This document shows, piece after piece, positions 37,684-46,872 of a DNA stretch of 64,000 bases. The position numbers were made by a program, and so were the translations under genes. Origin of the DNA: Pandoraea anhela (GTDB taxonomy: Bacteria > Pseudomonadota > Gammaproteobacteria > Burkholderiales > Burkholderiaceae); contig NZ_CABPSB010000002.1 in the NCBI RefSeq assembly GCF_902459655.1, forward strand, positions 1-64,000, given 5' to 3'. How positions within the stretch are numbered: the first letter of the stretch is position 1; each line of letters starts with the position of its first letter. The notes beneath the pieces are model-generated. The model made no database searches. It was given only the letters and a program-made list of their open reading frames with translations, and was not told the DNA's origin.

Positions 37684-38876
37684 TGGTCGCATCCCGCCGA
37701 ACCTCGCCGACCGCGTCGGCATCGTCACCACGATCAACGCCGCCGATATCGGCAGGCAAAGGCAACGCTGCGACCACCGCCACGAACGCTGCCGAGAGCG
37801 TCGCTCCCCCATGGCTGCTGGTCGACGCGGGCAACAGCCGGATCAAATGGGCGCTGGCGCCTGCGGTAAGGCCCGCGCACTGGTGCGCCGCCTCGCCGTC
37901 CTTTCTCGCCAGCGGCGCGGTGGATCACGCGCAATGGCGTACCCTCGCCACGCAAATCCGTGCAGGCTGGTGGGCGCTGGACGCGGGCGATACCCGGGAT
38001 GGGCAGCCCCCCTATGACGCCGGCGCGGCCCGCGACAGACACCTCGCGCCGAATGCCGCGCCGCTGGCCCTCGGTCATGGCGGTGATAGCGGCCAGGGCG
38101 GTCAGGGCGGTCAGGGCGGTCAGGGCGGACAGGGCGACGGGTTTATCTGCCCCCAGCCGGCCGGCGTCTGGCTGACCAACGTCGCCGGCGACGCTGCCGA
38201 ACAAGCCGTACGCATGACGTTGCAAACCCTGTGGGGCATGGCGTCGGCCGACTGGCTCAAGGTGCTGCGTGCGGGCGAAGCGCGCGCAGGCGTGCGCAAC
38301 GGCTATCGTGTGCCAACCCAACTGGGCAGCGACCGCTGGGCGAGTCTGATCGGCGCGCACGCGGCCTGGCCCGGCGAACATCTGCTGATCGTCACGCTGG
38401 GAACGGCCACGACCGTCGAGGCCCTGCAAGGAAACGGCGACTATCTCGGCGGACTGATCGCACCGGGACCGGCGCTGATGCTGCAATCGCTTGCGCAGGG
38501 GACCGCGCAACTCCCGACACTCGACGCCACCCTGCCTTCGGGCGGACAGACATTCGCGCGCAGCACCGCTGAAGCGATGCTTCGCGGATGCGCCGCTGCG
38601 CAGGCCGGTCTCGTGGAGCGGAGTCACGCGCAATTGGAAGCGCAGCTCGGCGCACCGGTGCGATGTGTGCTCTCGGGTGGCGCGCGTCACGCGCTGGCGC
38701 ACCTGCTGACGTTGCCCTTTACCGAACACGATCAACTCGTGCCCGCCGGTTTGTATGAAGTGGCGCTTCGCGAAAACGAGGCGACCACGCCCGACACACC
38801 TGCGGCAGGCACCGCAGCAACCGACACCCCGGCAGGCGCATCGCGCGCTGCCGGACATGCGCGAAAGGGAGTCTGA
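37683..38876 (+). CDS. Type III pantothenate kinase CoaX
   Basis: The enzyme phosphorylates pantothenate, the first step of coenzyme A synthesis. Type III landmarks are WLLVDAGNSRIKWAL, PTQLGSDRWASLIGAHAA, IVTLGTATTVEAL and GGLIAPGPALMLQSLA. The 397-residue length is well above the usual 250-270. There is a 43-residue Ser/Thr-rich N-terminal extension, a GQG repeat insert near residues 137-151, and an Ala/Thr-rich C-terminal tail of about 35 residues. It is co-transcribed with birA, which it overlaps by one base. Confidence 0.92.
   Translation: MVASRRTSPTASASSPRSTPPISAGKGNAATTATNAAESVAPPWLLVDAGNSRIKWALAPAVRPAHWCAASPSFLASGAVDHAQWRTLATQIRAGWWALDAGDTRDGQPPYDAGAARDRHLAPNAAPLALGHGGDSGQGGQGGQGGQGGQGDGFICPQPAGVWLTNVAGDAAEQAVRMTLQTLWGMASADWLKVLRAGEARAGVRNGYRVPTQLGSDRWASLIGAHAAWPGEHLLIVTLGTATTVEALQGNGDYLGGLIAPGPALMLQSLAQGTAQLPTLDATLPSGGQTFARSTAEAMLRGCAAAQAGLVERSHAQLEAQLGAPVRCVLSGGARHALAHLLTLPFTEHDQLVPAGLYEVALRENEATTPDTPAAGTAATDTPAGASRAAGHARKGV
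38091..38135 (+). repeat. Five-copy 9-bp tandem repeat inside coaX
   Basis: The unit GGTCAGGGC (with variants in the first and last copies) is repeated five times in frame and encodes alternating GQ and GG residues. It is a slippage-prone, length-variable tract in a surface loop. Confidence 0.8.
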
Positions 38877-38877
38877 G

Positions 38878-39738
38878 ATGTTGCGTGCGTTGTTGCTCGT
38901 CATGTTTCTCGCGGCGAACGCGGCATTGGCCGCTGTGCATCTGGGCTGGCTGAAATGGCGCGACGTGTTGCCGGAAACCGGCCGCGAACCGGCGCGCATC
39001 AACACACAACTCGACCCTGCGCATATTCGCCTCACCGGCGCAGACATCAGTCGCCCGACGCCCGCGAGTGCCGCCGCGAGCGCCGCCGACACGCCGGACA
39101 GCGCCAGCGGAAGCCACGCCGAAAGCGAGGCGCCCGCCTCGTCGGCGCCAGCGTCGTCGGCCACCGCCGCGAGTCAGGCCCTTGCCGCCACGGCCCCGGC
39201 CGCCGTGTCGGGCGACGCTGCCGCCTCACAAGCCGCCGCCGCTGTCGCGGCATCGAGCTGTCTCGATGTCGGTCCGTTCGCCGCCAGCGACGCCCAGCAG
39301 GCACGCGGCCTGCTGCTCGCGGCCCTGCCGGCCGGTCAGGGCGACATTCAATCCATCGCCGTCGACAAGCGCTACTGGGTGCATCTCGACCCGGTACCGA
39401 ACAAGGCCGCCGCCGACAAGCAAGTGGCGCAATTGCGCTCGGCGGGCGTGACGGAATACTTCCTCGTGAACGACGAAGGCCCGGCGCTGGTCGTCTCGCT
39501 CGGACTGTTCAACGATAAGGATCGTGCGACGCGTCTGATGGCGATCGCGCAGAAAAAAGGGCTCACGCCGCAGTTGAGCGAGCGGCCGAATGCAAAGAGC
39601 CGCATCGTCTATCGTATTGCCGGCATCAATGCGAACGCGGCAACGCAGGTTCGTGGCGTAGTGACGCAACAATGGTCGGCACAATTGCTCAAGGCTTGCC
39701 CGGCACCCTCGGGCAGCCCGCCTGCGGCGAGTCGTTGA
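38878..39738 (+). CDS. SPOR-domain protein with membrane anchor
   Basis: The 286-residue protein starts with a hydrophobic anchor (LRALLLVMFLAANAALAAVHLG), then an Ala/Ser/Pro-rich linker with SAAASAADTPDSASG, and ends in a SPOR-like region (DVGPFAASDAQQARGLL through FNDKDRATRLMAIAQKKG). SPOR domains bind denuded peptidoglycan, so a periplasmic cell-wall or division-related role is likely. Its start follows the coaX stop by one base, and the birA-coaX-SPOR order is common in Burkholderiales. Confidence 0.85.
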   Translation: MLRALLLVMFLAANAALAAVHLGWLKWRDVLPETGREPARINTQLDPAHIRLTGADISRPTPASAAASAADTPDSASGSHAESEAPASSAPASSATAASQALAATAPAAVSGDAAASQAAAAVAASSCLDVGPFAASDAQQARGLLLAALPAGQGDIQSIAVDKRYWVHLDPVPNKAAADKQVAQLRSAGVTEYFLVNDEGPALVVSLGLFNDKDRATRLMAIAQKKGLTPQLSERPNAKSRIVYRIAGINANAATQVRGVVTQQWSAQLLKACPAPSGSPPAASR

Positions 39739-39789
39739 GGAGGCATTCGGGGTAGGGCGGCACCAGGGTTCAGGATGCCGCGACGCGTG

Positions 39790-39832
39790 CGGGTCTCTCG
39801 GGGTCTCGGGGTCTCGGGGTCTCGGGGTCTTG
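39790..39832. repeat. 8-bp tandem repeat in an intergenic spacer
   Basis: GGGGTCTC is repeated about four times in the spacer between the converging SPOR-protein and asparaginase genes. Confidence 0.7.
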
Positions 39833-39977
39833 CGGCTTACGCCCGTTCGCCCGAAGTTTTGAAGCGGCTCGGCATGCGCCAAATGCGGCGGGCCAATGGC
39901 ATCCATCGCCATACAAGTCGTCGGCATTCGTCGCCCGCCATGCGCATGAGCGGGCGACACCGGCCGGCCGGGATATC

Positions 39978-40985
39978 TCAGCCGACGTGCTTCAGTTCCA
40001 CCACCGGTCGCACGACGCCCGTGCGCGTACCGCGCGCGTTTTTCACGACGGGCGACACCCACGGCGCGAGGCCCGTTTCCTCGGGCGTGTCCACGAGGCC
40101 AAGCCCCTTGAGGACCGCCACCGCCGCCGTGTAGAGCGCGCGCATGTTGCCGTCGACGATCTTGATCGCGATACCGAGTCCGGCGGAACGTATGCCGATG
40201 GTTTGCACACCGTCTGCGCCGATCTTCGCCACCCAGTCGCCGGGCGCCATGCGCATGAACGCCAGATCGTTGCGGGCGGTGCCCGAGACCATTTCCGGCT
40301 GTTGCGTCATGGCGGCAAAGAGCGTCGAGAGCGCCGCATCGTCGCTGGCGGCGAGGCGTGCATAGGCGGCGGCCAGCTTGTCGAGCGGCAGCGCGTAGTT
40401 CGGGGCGGAGCAACCGTCGATACCGAGCGGCAACGCATCGCCATCGACGCCGACGACAGTGCCCACCCGTGCACGAATCTTCTGCTGCAACGGATGCGCG
40501 GGATCGAGATAAGTGTCGAGCGGCAATCCATGCTGAGCGCAATAGGCGAGGAAGCCCGCATGCTTGCCCGAGCAATTGTGATGCAGCGGCGTCGGTTTCA
40601 GATCGGCCGGAGCACGCTTGCCGGTGGCCGAGTAGAACGTCGGCACATGGCAACCGCATTGCAAATGGTGTTCCTCACACCCGGCCTTGCTCAGCAGGCT
40701 TTTCACGCCGTCGACGTGAAACGATTCCCCCGAATGGCTCGCGCACAGCAATGCCAGTTCCGATTGCGTCAGGCCGAAGTGGGCGACGCCGTCGCCTTCG
40801 ACGAACGGCAGGGCCTGAAACGGCTTGAGCGTGGAGCGCGAGAACGTCAGGAACGCGGGGTCGCCGGCGGCGTAACGCAAGCGCCCCTGCGCATCGACGA
40901 CGGCGACCGAACCGTAATGCACGCACTCGGCCGTATCGACACCGTTCGCACCTCGCGTGACTTCAACGAGCGGAGCGAGCGTCAT
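39978..40985 (-). CDS. L-asparaginase family protein (PF06089 type)
   Basis: The 335-residue protein belongs to the thermolabile/AnsA-like asparaginase family first seen in rhizobia, distinct from the classic bacterial type. It reads FSRSTLKPFQALPFVEGD, CASHSGESFHVDGV, LHHNCSGKHAGFLAYC and GIDGCSAPNYALPL, the conserved blocks with the reactive Ser, Lys and Cys. It should hydrolyse asparagine to aspartate and ammonia. Its start overlaps the rfaE2 stop as ATGA, so the two are coupled, although the functional link is not obvious. Confidence 0.88.
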   Translation of the reverse strand: MTLAPLVEVTRGANGVDTAECVHYGSVAVVDAQGRLRYAAGDPAFLTFSRSTLKPFQALPFVEGDGVAHFGLTQSELALLCASHSGESFHVDGVKSLLSKAGCEEHHLQCGCHVPTFYSATGKRAPADLKPTPLHHNCSGKHAGFLAYCAQHGLPLDTYLDPAHPLQQKIRARVGTVVGVDGDALPLGIDGCSAPNYALPLDKLAAAYARLAASDDAALSTLFAAMTQQPEMVSGTARNDLAFMRMAPGDWVAKIGADGVQTIGIRSAGLGIAIKIVDGNMRALYTAAVAVLKGLGLVDTPEETGLAPWVSPVVKNARGTRTGVVRPVVELKHVG

Positions 40986-41485
40986 GATTGGGCACGCACT
41001 TTCTTGAGCAGCGACGTCGTCGAGCGCTGATGCTCGAACGGAATGGCCAGCGCCTTGCCGCCCCAGCCGCGAACCAACGCGGACTCCGGCAGCTTGTCCA
41101 TGTCGTAGTCGCCGCCCTTGACGAGAATATCCGGACGCACCGCGGCAATCAGCGCTTCGGGGGTCGATTCGCCGAACGTCACCACATAGTCGACGCTTTG
41201 CAGCGCTGCGAGCAACGCCGCACGGTCGTTCTCGTTGTTGATCGGGCGGTCGTCGCCCTTGCCGAGCGTTCGCACGGAAGCATCGGTATTCACACCGACG
41301 ACGAGACATGCCCCCAGCGCGCGCGCCTGGGCAAGATAGGTCACATGGCCGCGATGCAGGATGTCGAACACGCCGTTGGTGAACACCAGCGGACGAGGCA
41401 GCGTGGGCGCCAATGCCGCGAGCGCCTCGCGCGAAAGAATCTTGGCCTCGAAATCGGCCTGAGGAATGACTTGGGAAGATGACAT
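40982..41485 (-). CDS. D-glycero-beta-D-manno-heptose-1-phosphate adenylyltransferase (RfaE2)
   Basis: The 167-residue enzyme activates heptose-1-phosphate with ATP to form ADP-heptose for the LPS inner core. The nucleotidyltransferase signature VFTNGVFDILHRGHVTYL contains the HxGH motif, and the second motif lies near STTSLLKKV. In many bacteria it is the C-terminal half of HldE, but here it is a separate gene. It overlaps the asparaginase gene downstream. Confidence 0.93.
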   Translation of the reverse strand: MSSSQVIPQADFEAKILSREALAALAPTLPRPLVFTNGVFDILHRGHVTYLAQARALGACLVVGVNTDASVRTLGKGDDRPINNENDRAALLAALQSVDYVVTFGESTPEALIAAVRPDILVKGGDYDMDKLPESALVRGWGGKALAIPFEHQRSTTSLLKKVRAQS

Positions 41486-41900
41486 GACGATCGATCGAAG
41501 TGAGTGCGCGATTCGCTGCCGACGCGCCGATGGCCGCTATTGTCCCACGACACGACACGCGGGCAACCCATTCGCAGCGGACCGATTCAGCGACAACGGC
41601 CGATACCGGTCAGGCGCCGGAGAACGACCCTATATGGGTCGATGGGCCCCCTCGTCGCCCCCCCGGTCGAAACCTCGTCGGCATCGCGTCGACATCGCGT
41701 CCGGGGCGACCTGACACCTGCAACGCCCCCCACGCGCAAGCGCCGCCCGTTGCGCGCAGAGCGATACTTCGGCGCAACAAAAAAGGGGCCGAAGCCCCTT
41801 TCTCGTACATACCGCGAGTGACTCGCCGACAGTTACCGACCCCTTGCCGCCGAAGTCGCCGAAGTCGCCGAAGTAACTTTAGCAGCCGACTTATGTCGAC
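41486..41900. other. Intergenic spacer without a recognisable gene
   Basis: Between rfaE2 and the ferritin-like gene I find only the terminator at 41779-41800 and CG-rich low-complexity sequence. The short frames here lack start signals and coding character. Confidence 0.5.
41779..41800 (-). terminator. Rho-independent terminator of the di-iron protein gene
   Basis: On the minus strand a GGGGC/GCCCC stem with a TTCG loop is followed by a run of six T. It lies about 100 bp past the stop of the gene at 41901. Confidence 0.85.
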
Positions 41901-42782
41901 TTATGCCGACGCTGCCACGGCCGGCGCCGGTGCGGCCACCGCCGCCAGACGGACGGTGATTTCCTTGCGGTAACGGTTCAGATCCTGCGCCGTCGCAAAC
42001 GTGCGCTCGAACAGCAGCGACATGTTGTGCAGAATGCGCTCGACCACCTTCTTTTCCCAGCTGTCGTCGAACTTGATCTGCTCGTCGAGCCAGTGTTCGA
42101 GCCACTCCGGCTCCGGCAGACGCGACTGCACCGTGTCGTTCGGGAACAGTTCCTTGTTCACGTGCAGGTTGGTCGGGTGCAGCGGCTTTTCGGTGCGACG
42201 CGCCGCAGCCATCAACACGCCGATCTTCGCGAACGCGGCACGTGCGTTGTCGCCGAAGTTCGTGAGCGCCTTCTTCATGTAACGCAGATAAGCGCCGCCA
42301 TGACGCGCTTCGTCGCGCGAGATGACTTCGTAGATATGCTTGATGACCGGCTCGGTGTGCCATTCGGCGGCACGGCGATACCAGTGGTTCAGGCGGATTT
42401 CGCCGCAGAAGTGCAGCATCAGCGTCTCGAGCGGCGGGGCCGGGTCGAACGGGAAGCGCACGGCGTGCAGTTCCGCCTCGGTCGGTACGAGATCCGGGCG
42501 GAAGCGGCGCAGGTACTCCATGAGCACCAGCGAATGCTTTTGCTCTTCGAAGAACCACACGCTCATGAACGCGGAAAAATCGCTGTCGTCACGATTGTCG
42601 CGCAAGAACATCTCGGTGGCCGGCAGCGCCGCCCATTCCGTGATGGCATTCATCTTGATGGTGCGCGCCTGATCGTCGGTGAGTTGGCTCGCGTCGAACT
42701 TGTCCCACGGAATATCGCTTTCCATGTTCCAACGCACTGCCTCCAGCGACTTGTACAGTTCGGGATACAGCATTTCGGTCAT
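41901..42782 (-). CDS. Ferritin-like di-iron protein (acyl-desaturase-like)
   Basis: The 293-residue soluble helical protein carries carboxylate/histidine signatures of a di-iron four-helix bundle: WAALPATEMFL, FFEEQKHSLVLMEYL (EEQKH), LHFCGEIRLNHWY and ISRDEARHGGAYL (EARH). These match the ExxH pairs of ferritin-like oxygenases such as soluble acyl-ACP desaturases and AurF-like N-oxygenases. The exact substrate is not clear. ATG 42780-42782 is preferred to a TTG upstream. A large inverted repeat precedes the gene at 43043-43108 and a strong terminator follows, so it is a regulated single-gene unit. Confidence 0.75.
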   Translation of the reverse strand: MTEMLYPELYKSLEAVRWNMESDIPWDKFDASQLTDDQARTIKMNAITEWAALPATEMFLRDNRDDSDFSAFMSVWFFEEQKHSLVLMEYLRRFRPDLVPTEAELHAVRFPFDPAPPLETLMLHFCGEIRLNHWYRRAAEWHTEPVIKHIYEVISRDEARHGGAYLRYMKKALTNFGDNARAAFAKIGVLMAAARRTEKPLHPTNLHVNKELFPNDTVQSRLPEPEWLEHWLDEQIKFDDSWEKKVVERILHNMSLLFERTFATAQDLNRYRKEITVRLAAVAAPAPAVAASA

Positions 42783-43042
42783 TTCAATTACCCCCAAGGT
42801 CGCGAGACCTTACACCAGGACTCAAGATAGTATTGTGAAAGTTTACGCCGAATTTCGACAGACAAAACGGTGAGCGTGTCGCGGTCGGCCCCCGCCGTCC
42901 GGTTCCACGTCTTGAACCCTGCCGTCGCATCGGGACGGCGATTTCACGCCTGTTAGCTGGTCGCATCCTGGCGATATGGCTTAGAGCGACCCTTCTAAAA
43001 TATGGGCAAACTCTTGAATCATAACACAATTCCCCTTCATTA

Positions 43043-43108
43043 CCGTGACGTTTGACACTCACGTGACGGTAATGCGTCGTAATTTTGACGCGTGTCAAAT
43101 TGTCACGG
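43043..43108. promoter_or_regulatory. Large inverted repeat before the di-iron protein gene
   Basis: CCGTGACGTTTGACAC at 43043-43058 is mirrored by GTGTCAAATTGTCACGG at 43092-43108, with one extra base in the second arm. Inside lies a second inverted pair, TTACCGT/ACGGTAA. On the minus strand TATGAT at 43018-43023 could be the -10 of the di-iron gene, with the repeat over the -35 region. This looks like a regulator-binding site. The rest of 42783-43459 shows no gene. Confidence 0.55.
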
Positions 43109-43459
43109 AAACCCCCTAAGCTCAAGGGGCGACGGGCCTTTCCGCACACGCGTGCAGACCGCCCCGAACGCTCGCCCGATCCGTCGTCCGATGCGCCTTG
43201 TGCCGGACGCCCCAGGGCGGTGCGTCAGGGTATGTCCTTGTGCCACGGGCCTGCGCGGGCAGCGTCCGATGGTCTACCCTGAAAGCAATCGTTCCGCAGT
43301 TGCGACGCCTCCTTCCGACAGTGGGTTTCCCGCTTTGAGGATAGTTCTCAGTCGCAATTACGCAACACGTATGACGGGCAGACGCCACGGCAGAACGAGC
43401 CGGGCGTCGCCAACGGGCCTACCGACTCGACTGGATCCTTGACCGATAAGGAGCCGAGC

Positions 43460-44074
43460 ATGGCACTTCGAGCACATCGGGCAAACCGGGCACGACCGAC
43501 GTCTTTCGCAAACGTCACCTTTCGTCCCGACTTTGCCGCATGGCTGCGTACCGCCTGTTTGTGGATGGCGGTGGCGACGGCCCCTGGCGCTTACGCATTC
43601 GACGTGGGCCAGTTGGCCTCACAGGAGATTCCGGCCGCCCATCTGGTCGGTCAAGGCTCGTTCTCACGATTAGGTTTCCATCTCTACGACGCGTCGCTGT
43701 TCTCCGCTGCCGAGCGCCTGAGCGCGAACTGGAGCGCGCAGCCGCTCGTGCTCGACGTACGCTACGCGCGCAGCTTCAAGTCGCATACGCTCGTGCAACG
43801 CAGTCTGGTCGAGATGAGCAAGCTGCAAATGGGCACGGACGCCGAACGGCAGCGTTGGGCCGACGAACTCGCCCGCATTCTGCCGGACGTCTCGGCGGGG
43901 CAGCATCTCACGGGCGTCTTCCGGCCGGGCGACGGCACGCGGTTCTTCTCGGACGGCAAGCTCATTGGCCAGATTGCGGGCGACGCTTTCGGCCGCGCCT
44001 TCTTCTCGATCTGGTTGGACCCGCGCACCAGCGCCCCCGACCTGCGCGCGGAACTGATCAGCGACGCGCGTTGA
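43460..44074 (+). CDS. Chalcone isomerase-like periplasmic protein
   Basis: The 204-residue protein has a signal peptide ending near APGAYAFD and the chalcone-isomerase-like fold in LVGQGSFSRLGFHLYDASLFS, LDVRYARSFKSHTLVQRSLVEM and FFSDGKLIGQIAGDAFGRAFFSIWLDPRTS, shown here in parts. Bacterial members bind fatty acids or haem-like ligands and are not flavonoid enzymes as far as known. AAGGAG stands seven bases before ATG 43460. It is divergent from the di-iron protein gene across a 677-bp region. Confidence 0.85.
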   Translation: MALRAHRANRARPTSFANVTFRPDFAAWLRTACLWMAVATAPGAYAFDVGQLASQEIPAAHLVGQGSFSRLGFHLYDASLFSAAERLSANWSAQPLVLDVRYARSFKSHTLVQRSLVEMSKLQMGTDAERQRWADELARILPDVSAGQHLTGVFRPGDGTRFFSDGKLIGQIAGDAFGRAFFSIWLDPRTSAPDLRAELISDAR

Positions 44075-44297
44075 GCGAGTTGGCGGCGCCGGCCGGGCGA
44101 ACGGCCCGCACGGTGGCGCGGTGGCACGACAGAACGACGGCACGCCATTGACGCCGAACGGCAGCGTCCGCGCGGCGCGCCGGGGATCCGCATGCCGTCG
44201 GATCCAGGAGGCTGATGGGACTGACGGGGCGCAGGCGGGAAGGACGCGACGCCCTGAACATGCCGGACGTGCAGCACACGCGGAACCTACCGGATCA

Positions 44298-44759
44298 ATG
44301 GACCTGCGGACCGACGCACCTATGGACATCGACCACACGGCTGCGCTCACGCGCCTCACGCATTATTTCGAGACCCTGACCCGTCAGAGCATCGGCAATC
44401 TGGGCGAGTTCTACACGCCCAACGTCTACGTGAAGACACCGCTCCACGAGGTCCGCAGCGCCGCCGAGGCCGCAGGACTCCTCACTCGCCTCTTCGACCG
44501 CCTGGAGGTGCCGCACGTTGAGGTAACAGCGCAACTCTTGCAGCACAATCAGGCGTTGCTTGTCTGGAATCTCCACTTCCACACGAAGCGTTGGCTCGAC
44601 GACGAGCAAGTCATTCACGGGGCGTCACATTTGCGACTCGCGGTGGACGGGCGCGTCGCGTATCAGCGCGACTATTGGGACGCCACCGAAGACCTCTATC
44701 TGAAACTTCCCGTCCTCGGCCGTCTGATACGTTTGCTGCGCCATCGGCTGTTTCTCTGA
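44298..44759 (+). CDS. SnoaL/NTF2-like domain protein
   Basis: The 153-residue protein reads LTHYFETLTRQSIGNLGEFY, VYVKTPLHEVRSAAEAAGLL and a conserved end VAYQRDYWDATEDLYLKLPVLG. This cone-shaped NTF2-like fold binds small hydrophobic ligands or acts as an isomerase/hydrolase; the specific function is unknown. ATG 44298 and ATG 44322 are both possible starts and neither has a strong ribosome-binding site. It follows the chalcone isomerase-like gene on the same strand, a linkage also seen in other Burkholderiales. Confidence 0.75.
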   Translation: MDLRTDAPMDIDHTAALTRLTHYFETLTRQSIGNLGEFYTPNVYVKTPLHEVRSAAEAAGLLTRLFDRLEVPHVEVTAQLLQHNQALLVWNLHFHTKRWLDDEQVIHGASHLRLAVDGRVAYQRDYWDATEDLYLKLPVLGRLIRLLRHRLFL

Positions 44760-45127
44760 GCGGGTGAATCGCCTTGGCCGCCGTGGCCGCCGTGGCCGGC
44801 GAATCGGAAATCAGCCGACGCTCTGTGCGGCCCCTTTCGCGGCAGCCGTTCCCCAACGTTCGGATTCGGCGCCCTCGCTGCCTCACCCTCCGCCTCACCC
44901 TCCGCCTCCCCTTCTGCCTCCCCCTCCGGACCATCACCCGCCGGCAATCAGGAGCCGCCGCGATCGGATCGCACGCTTGAGGCAACGTCACACGACCATC
45001 GCCGCACGCACCCGCGCACTCCGGCGCGCCAAGGGCAGTTTTCTTCAATACGCGTCACGCCCAACGATCTACAGTCGGCGCCTCGCACTCGCCGCAACGC
45101 TGCGGATGTGCCTCCACGAGGATTCCG
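44760..45127. other. Low-complexity spacer before lysE-type gene
   Basis: No gene is recognisable. The stretch contains CCGTGGCCG repeats near 44775-44800 and the 12-bp tandem repeat at 44881-44928. Confidence 0.5.
44881..44928. repeat. Four-copy 12-bp tandem repeat
   Basis: The unit CCTCACCCTCCG appears twice exactly and then twice with substitutions, in the spacer before the LysE gene. Confidence 0.75.
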
Positions 45128-45712
45128 ATGACCCTTTTCTATTCGATGGCCGCATTCGCGCTGGCCGCCTCCATCACCCCCGGCCCCGTCAACGTCGTCG
45201 CACTCGGCGCCGGCGCACGCTATGGTCTCTTGCCAAGTCTGCGCCATGTCACCGGGGCGACGGTCGGATTCGTGGCATTGCTCGTCGCGGTGGGCTTCGG
45301 CGTCTACGAACTGTTGCAACGCCTGCCCGCGCTGATGCACGCAATCCAGTGGTTCGGCGTGGCGTTCCTGCTGTACATGGCATACAAGCTCGCAGTCGAT
45401 GACGGCGACCTCGGCGACACGCGCACGCAACGTGGCCCCACGCTGTCGCACGGCGCCGTGATGCAATGGCTGAACCCGAAGGCGTGGCTCGCGGCGCTGG
45501 CCGGCATGGGGGCATACACCGGCGGCGACCCCGCACGCATCTGGCAGTTCGCGGCGATCTACTTCGTGATCTGCTGGTTATCGGTGGGATGCTGGGCCGC
45601 AGCCGGGGCGATGTTGCGGCATCGCATGCGGGACCCGCAACGCGTGCGTTATCTTAATCGGGGGATGGCCGCACTGCTGGCGGCAAGCGCGGTGTATCTG
45701 GTGGCGGCGTAG
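45128..45712 (+). CDS. LysE-family amino-acid exporter
   Basis: The 194-residue membrane protein has the LysE/RhtB start MAAFALAASITPGPVNVVALGAGARYG (given in parts) and the mid-protein block VMQWLNPKAWLAALAGMG, with about six membrane segments. Family members export amino acids or homoserine lactones. The substrate is unknown. The convergent AraC gene lies 80 bp away. Confidence 0.88.
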   Translation: MTLFYSMAAFALAASITPGPVNVVALGAGARYGLLPSLRHVTGATVGFVALLVAVGFGVYELLQRLPALMHAIQWFGVAFLLYMAYKLAVDDGDLGDTRTQRGPTLSHGAVMQWLNPKAWLAALAGMGAYTGGDPARIWQFAAIYFVICWLSVGCWAAAGAMLRHRMRDPQRVRYLNRGMAALLAASAVYLVAA

Positions 45713-45792
45713 CGAAAGCCCACGGCGCGAACCGCCCGGATGCCCGCACGCCGGCGACCGCGCGCATGTCAGCGAAAGCGCTGGCGGACCAG

Positions 45793-46644
45793 TCACGTCG
45801 CGCGCGTCTCGCGGTAGTGCCCGGGCGTGGCGGCGAGCAGTTGCTTGAAGGTTCGCTGGAAATGCGCCTGATCGGCGAAGCCTGCATCGAGCGCCACCTC
45901 CGCGATGGCGTGCCCGCGACGCAAGCGCGCTCTCGCGTACTGGATGCGCTGGTTCATGAGAAACGCGTGCGGGGTGAGGCCGTACTGCGTGCGAAACGCA
46001 CGCGTGAGATACGATGCCGACAGTCCCGCCGCCGCGCAAATCTGCGCGAGCGTGAGCGCCTCGCAGCAATGGGCGCGGATGAAGTCGGCCGCCTTGCCGA
46101 GCTTGTGCGGGTCGTCCCGCATCGGCTTCGGCGCAGGGTTCAAACGCTCGTGCACGTCGATGAAGTATTGCTGCACGGCACTCTCCCGCGCCAGCCCGTC
46201 GTGCGACGCATCGGTGCATACGTCGTAAAGCCGGTTCAGCCCGCCGTAAAGTGCCGGATCGGTCGATGACATCGGATCGAAGAGATGCAGATCCTGCCCA
46301 TGCCCGAACCCCAGCTCGCGCTGCAAATCCCGCAACCACGTCGTATCGACGAACAGCATCCGATAGGCCCACGCCTCGTCGCCGATGGGATTACAGGCGT
46401 GCACCGCGTCGGGGTTCATGACGACCACGCTGCCGCGCCCCACGGTTTCCCGCGCGCGCCCATTGAGATAAGTGCTGCGCCCGCCCGTCACCACGCCGAT
46501 GGAGAAGGTCTCATGGCTGTGCAGCGCGTAGCACACACGACGCCCGTCGCGCACCTCGCGAGCTTCGAGAAACGGGAGCGACGGGTCGCGCCAGAACGTC
46601 GACGGGTACGGACATTCGACAACGGCGCGTGAGAACTTCGGCAT
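45793..46644 (-). CDS. AraC-family transcriptional regulator
   Basis: The 283-residue protein has an N-terminal cupin-like sensor (LHSHETFSIGVVTGG, RGSVVVMNPDAVHACNP) and two C-terminal helix-turn-helix motifs (LTLAQICAAAGLSASYLTRAF and IAEVALDAGFADQAHFQRTF). This layout is seen in regulators of amino-acid exporters, so the adjacent LysE gene is a likely target. ATG 46642-46644 is chosen; the longer frame adds an unlikely Pro/Val-rich start. Confidence 0.88.
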   Translation of the reverse strand: MPKFSRAVVECPYPSTFWRDPSLPFLEAREVRDGRRVCYALHSHETFSIGVVTGGRSTYLNGRARETVGRGSVVVMNPDAVHACNPIGDEAWAYRMLFVDTTWLRDLQRELGFGHGQDLHLFDPMSSTDPALYGGLNRLYDVCTDASHDGLARESAVQQYFIDVHERLNPAPKPMRDDPHKLGKAADFIRAHCCEALTLAQICAAAGLSASYLTRAFRTQYGLTPHAFLMNQRIQYARARLRRGHAIAEVALDAGFADQAHFQRTFKQLLAATPGHYRETRAT

Positions 46645-46872
46645 AGGCGCTGGATTCGATGACAACAAGGGCGGCAACGGGATAACCGGGACAATCGGGA
46701 TCAACGCGACTAAAGGGACATGCGGGAAATCCGGCACGACCGGCGAAGCGAACGCGGTGAACCTGTCGAACAATAAGACGATGCACGACGGGCGGCAAGC
46801 GCCGTGCGGGTGACAAGCCCGTGACGAGCAGCGAGCCGCGAGCCGCGAACCGCAAGCAACGGGCGCCGCGCG

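Noticed and set aside
38091-38135. CRISPR-like repeats in coaX
   Set aside because: The repeats are 9 bp, contiguous and in frame with the enzyme.
44881-44928. CRISPR-like array
   Set aside because: The units are 12 bp and adjacent, with no unique spacers and no cas genes. It is a simple tandem repeat.
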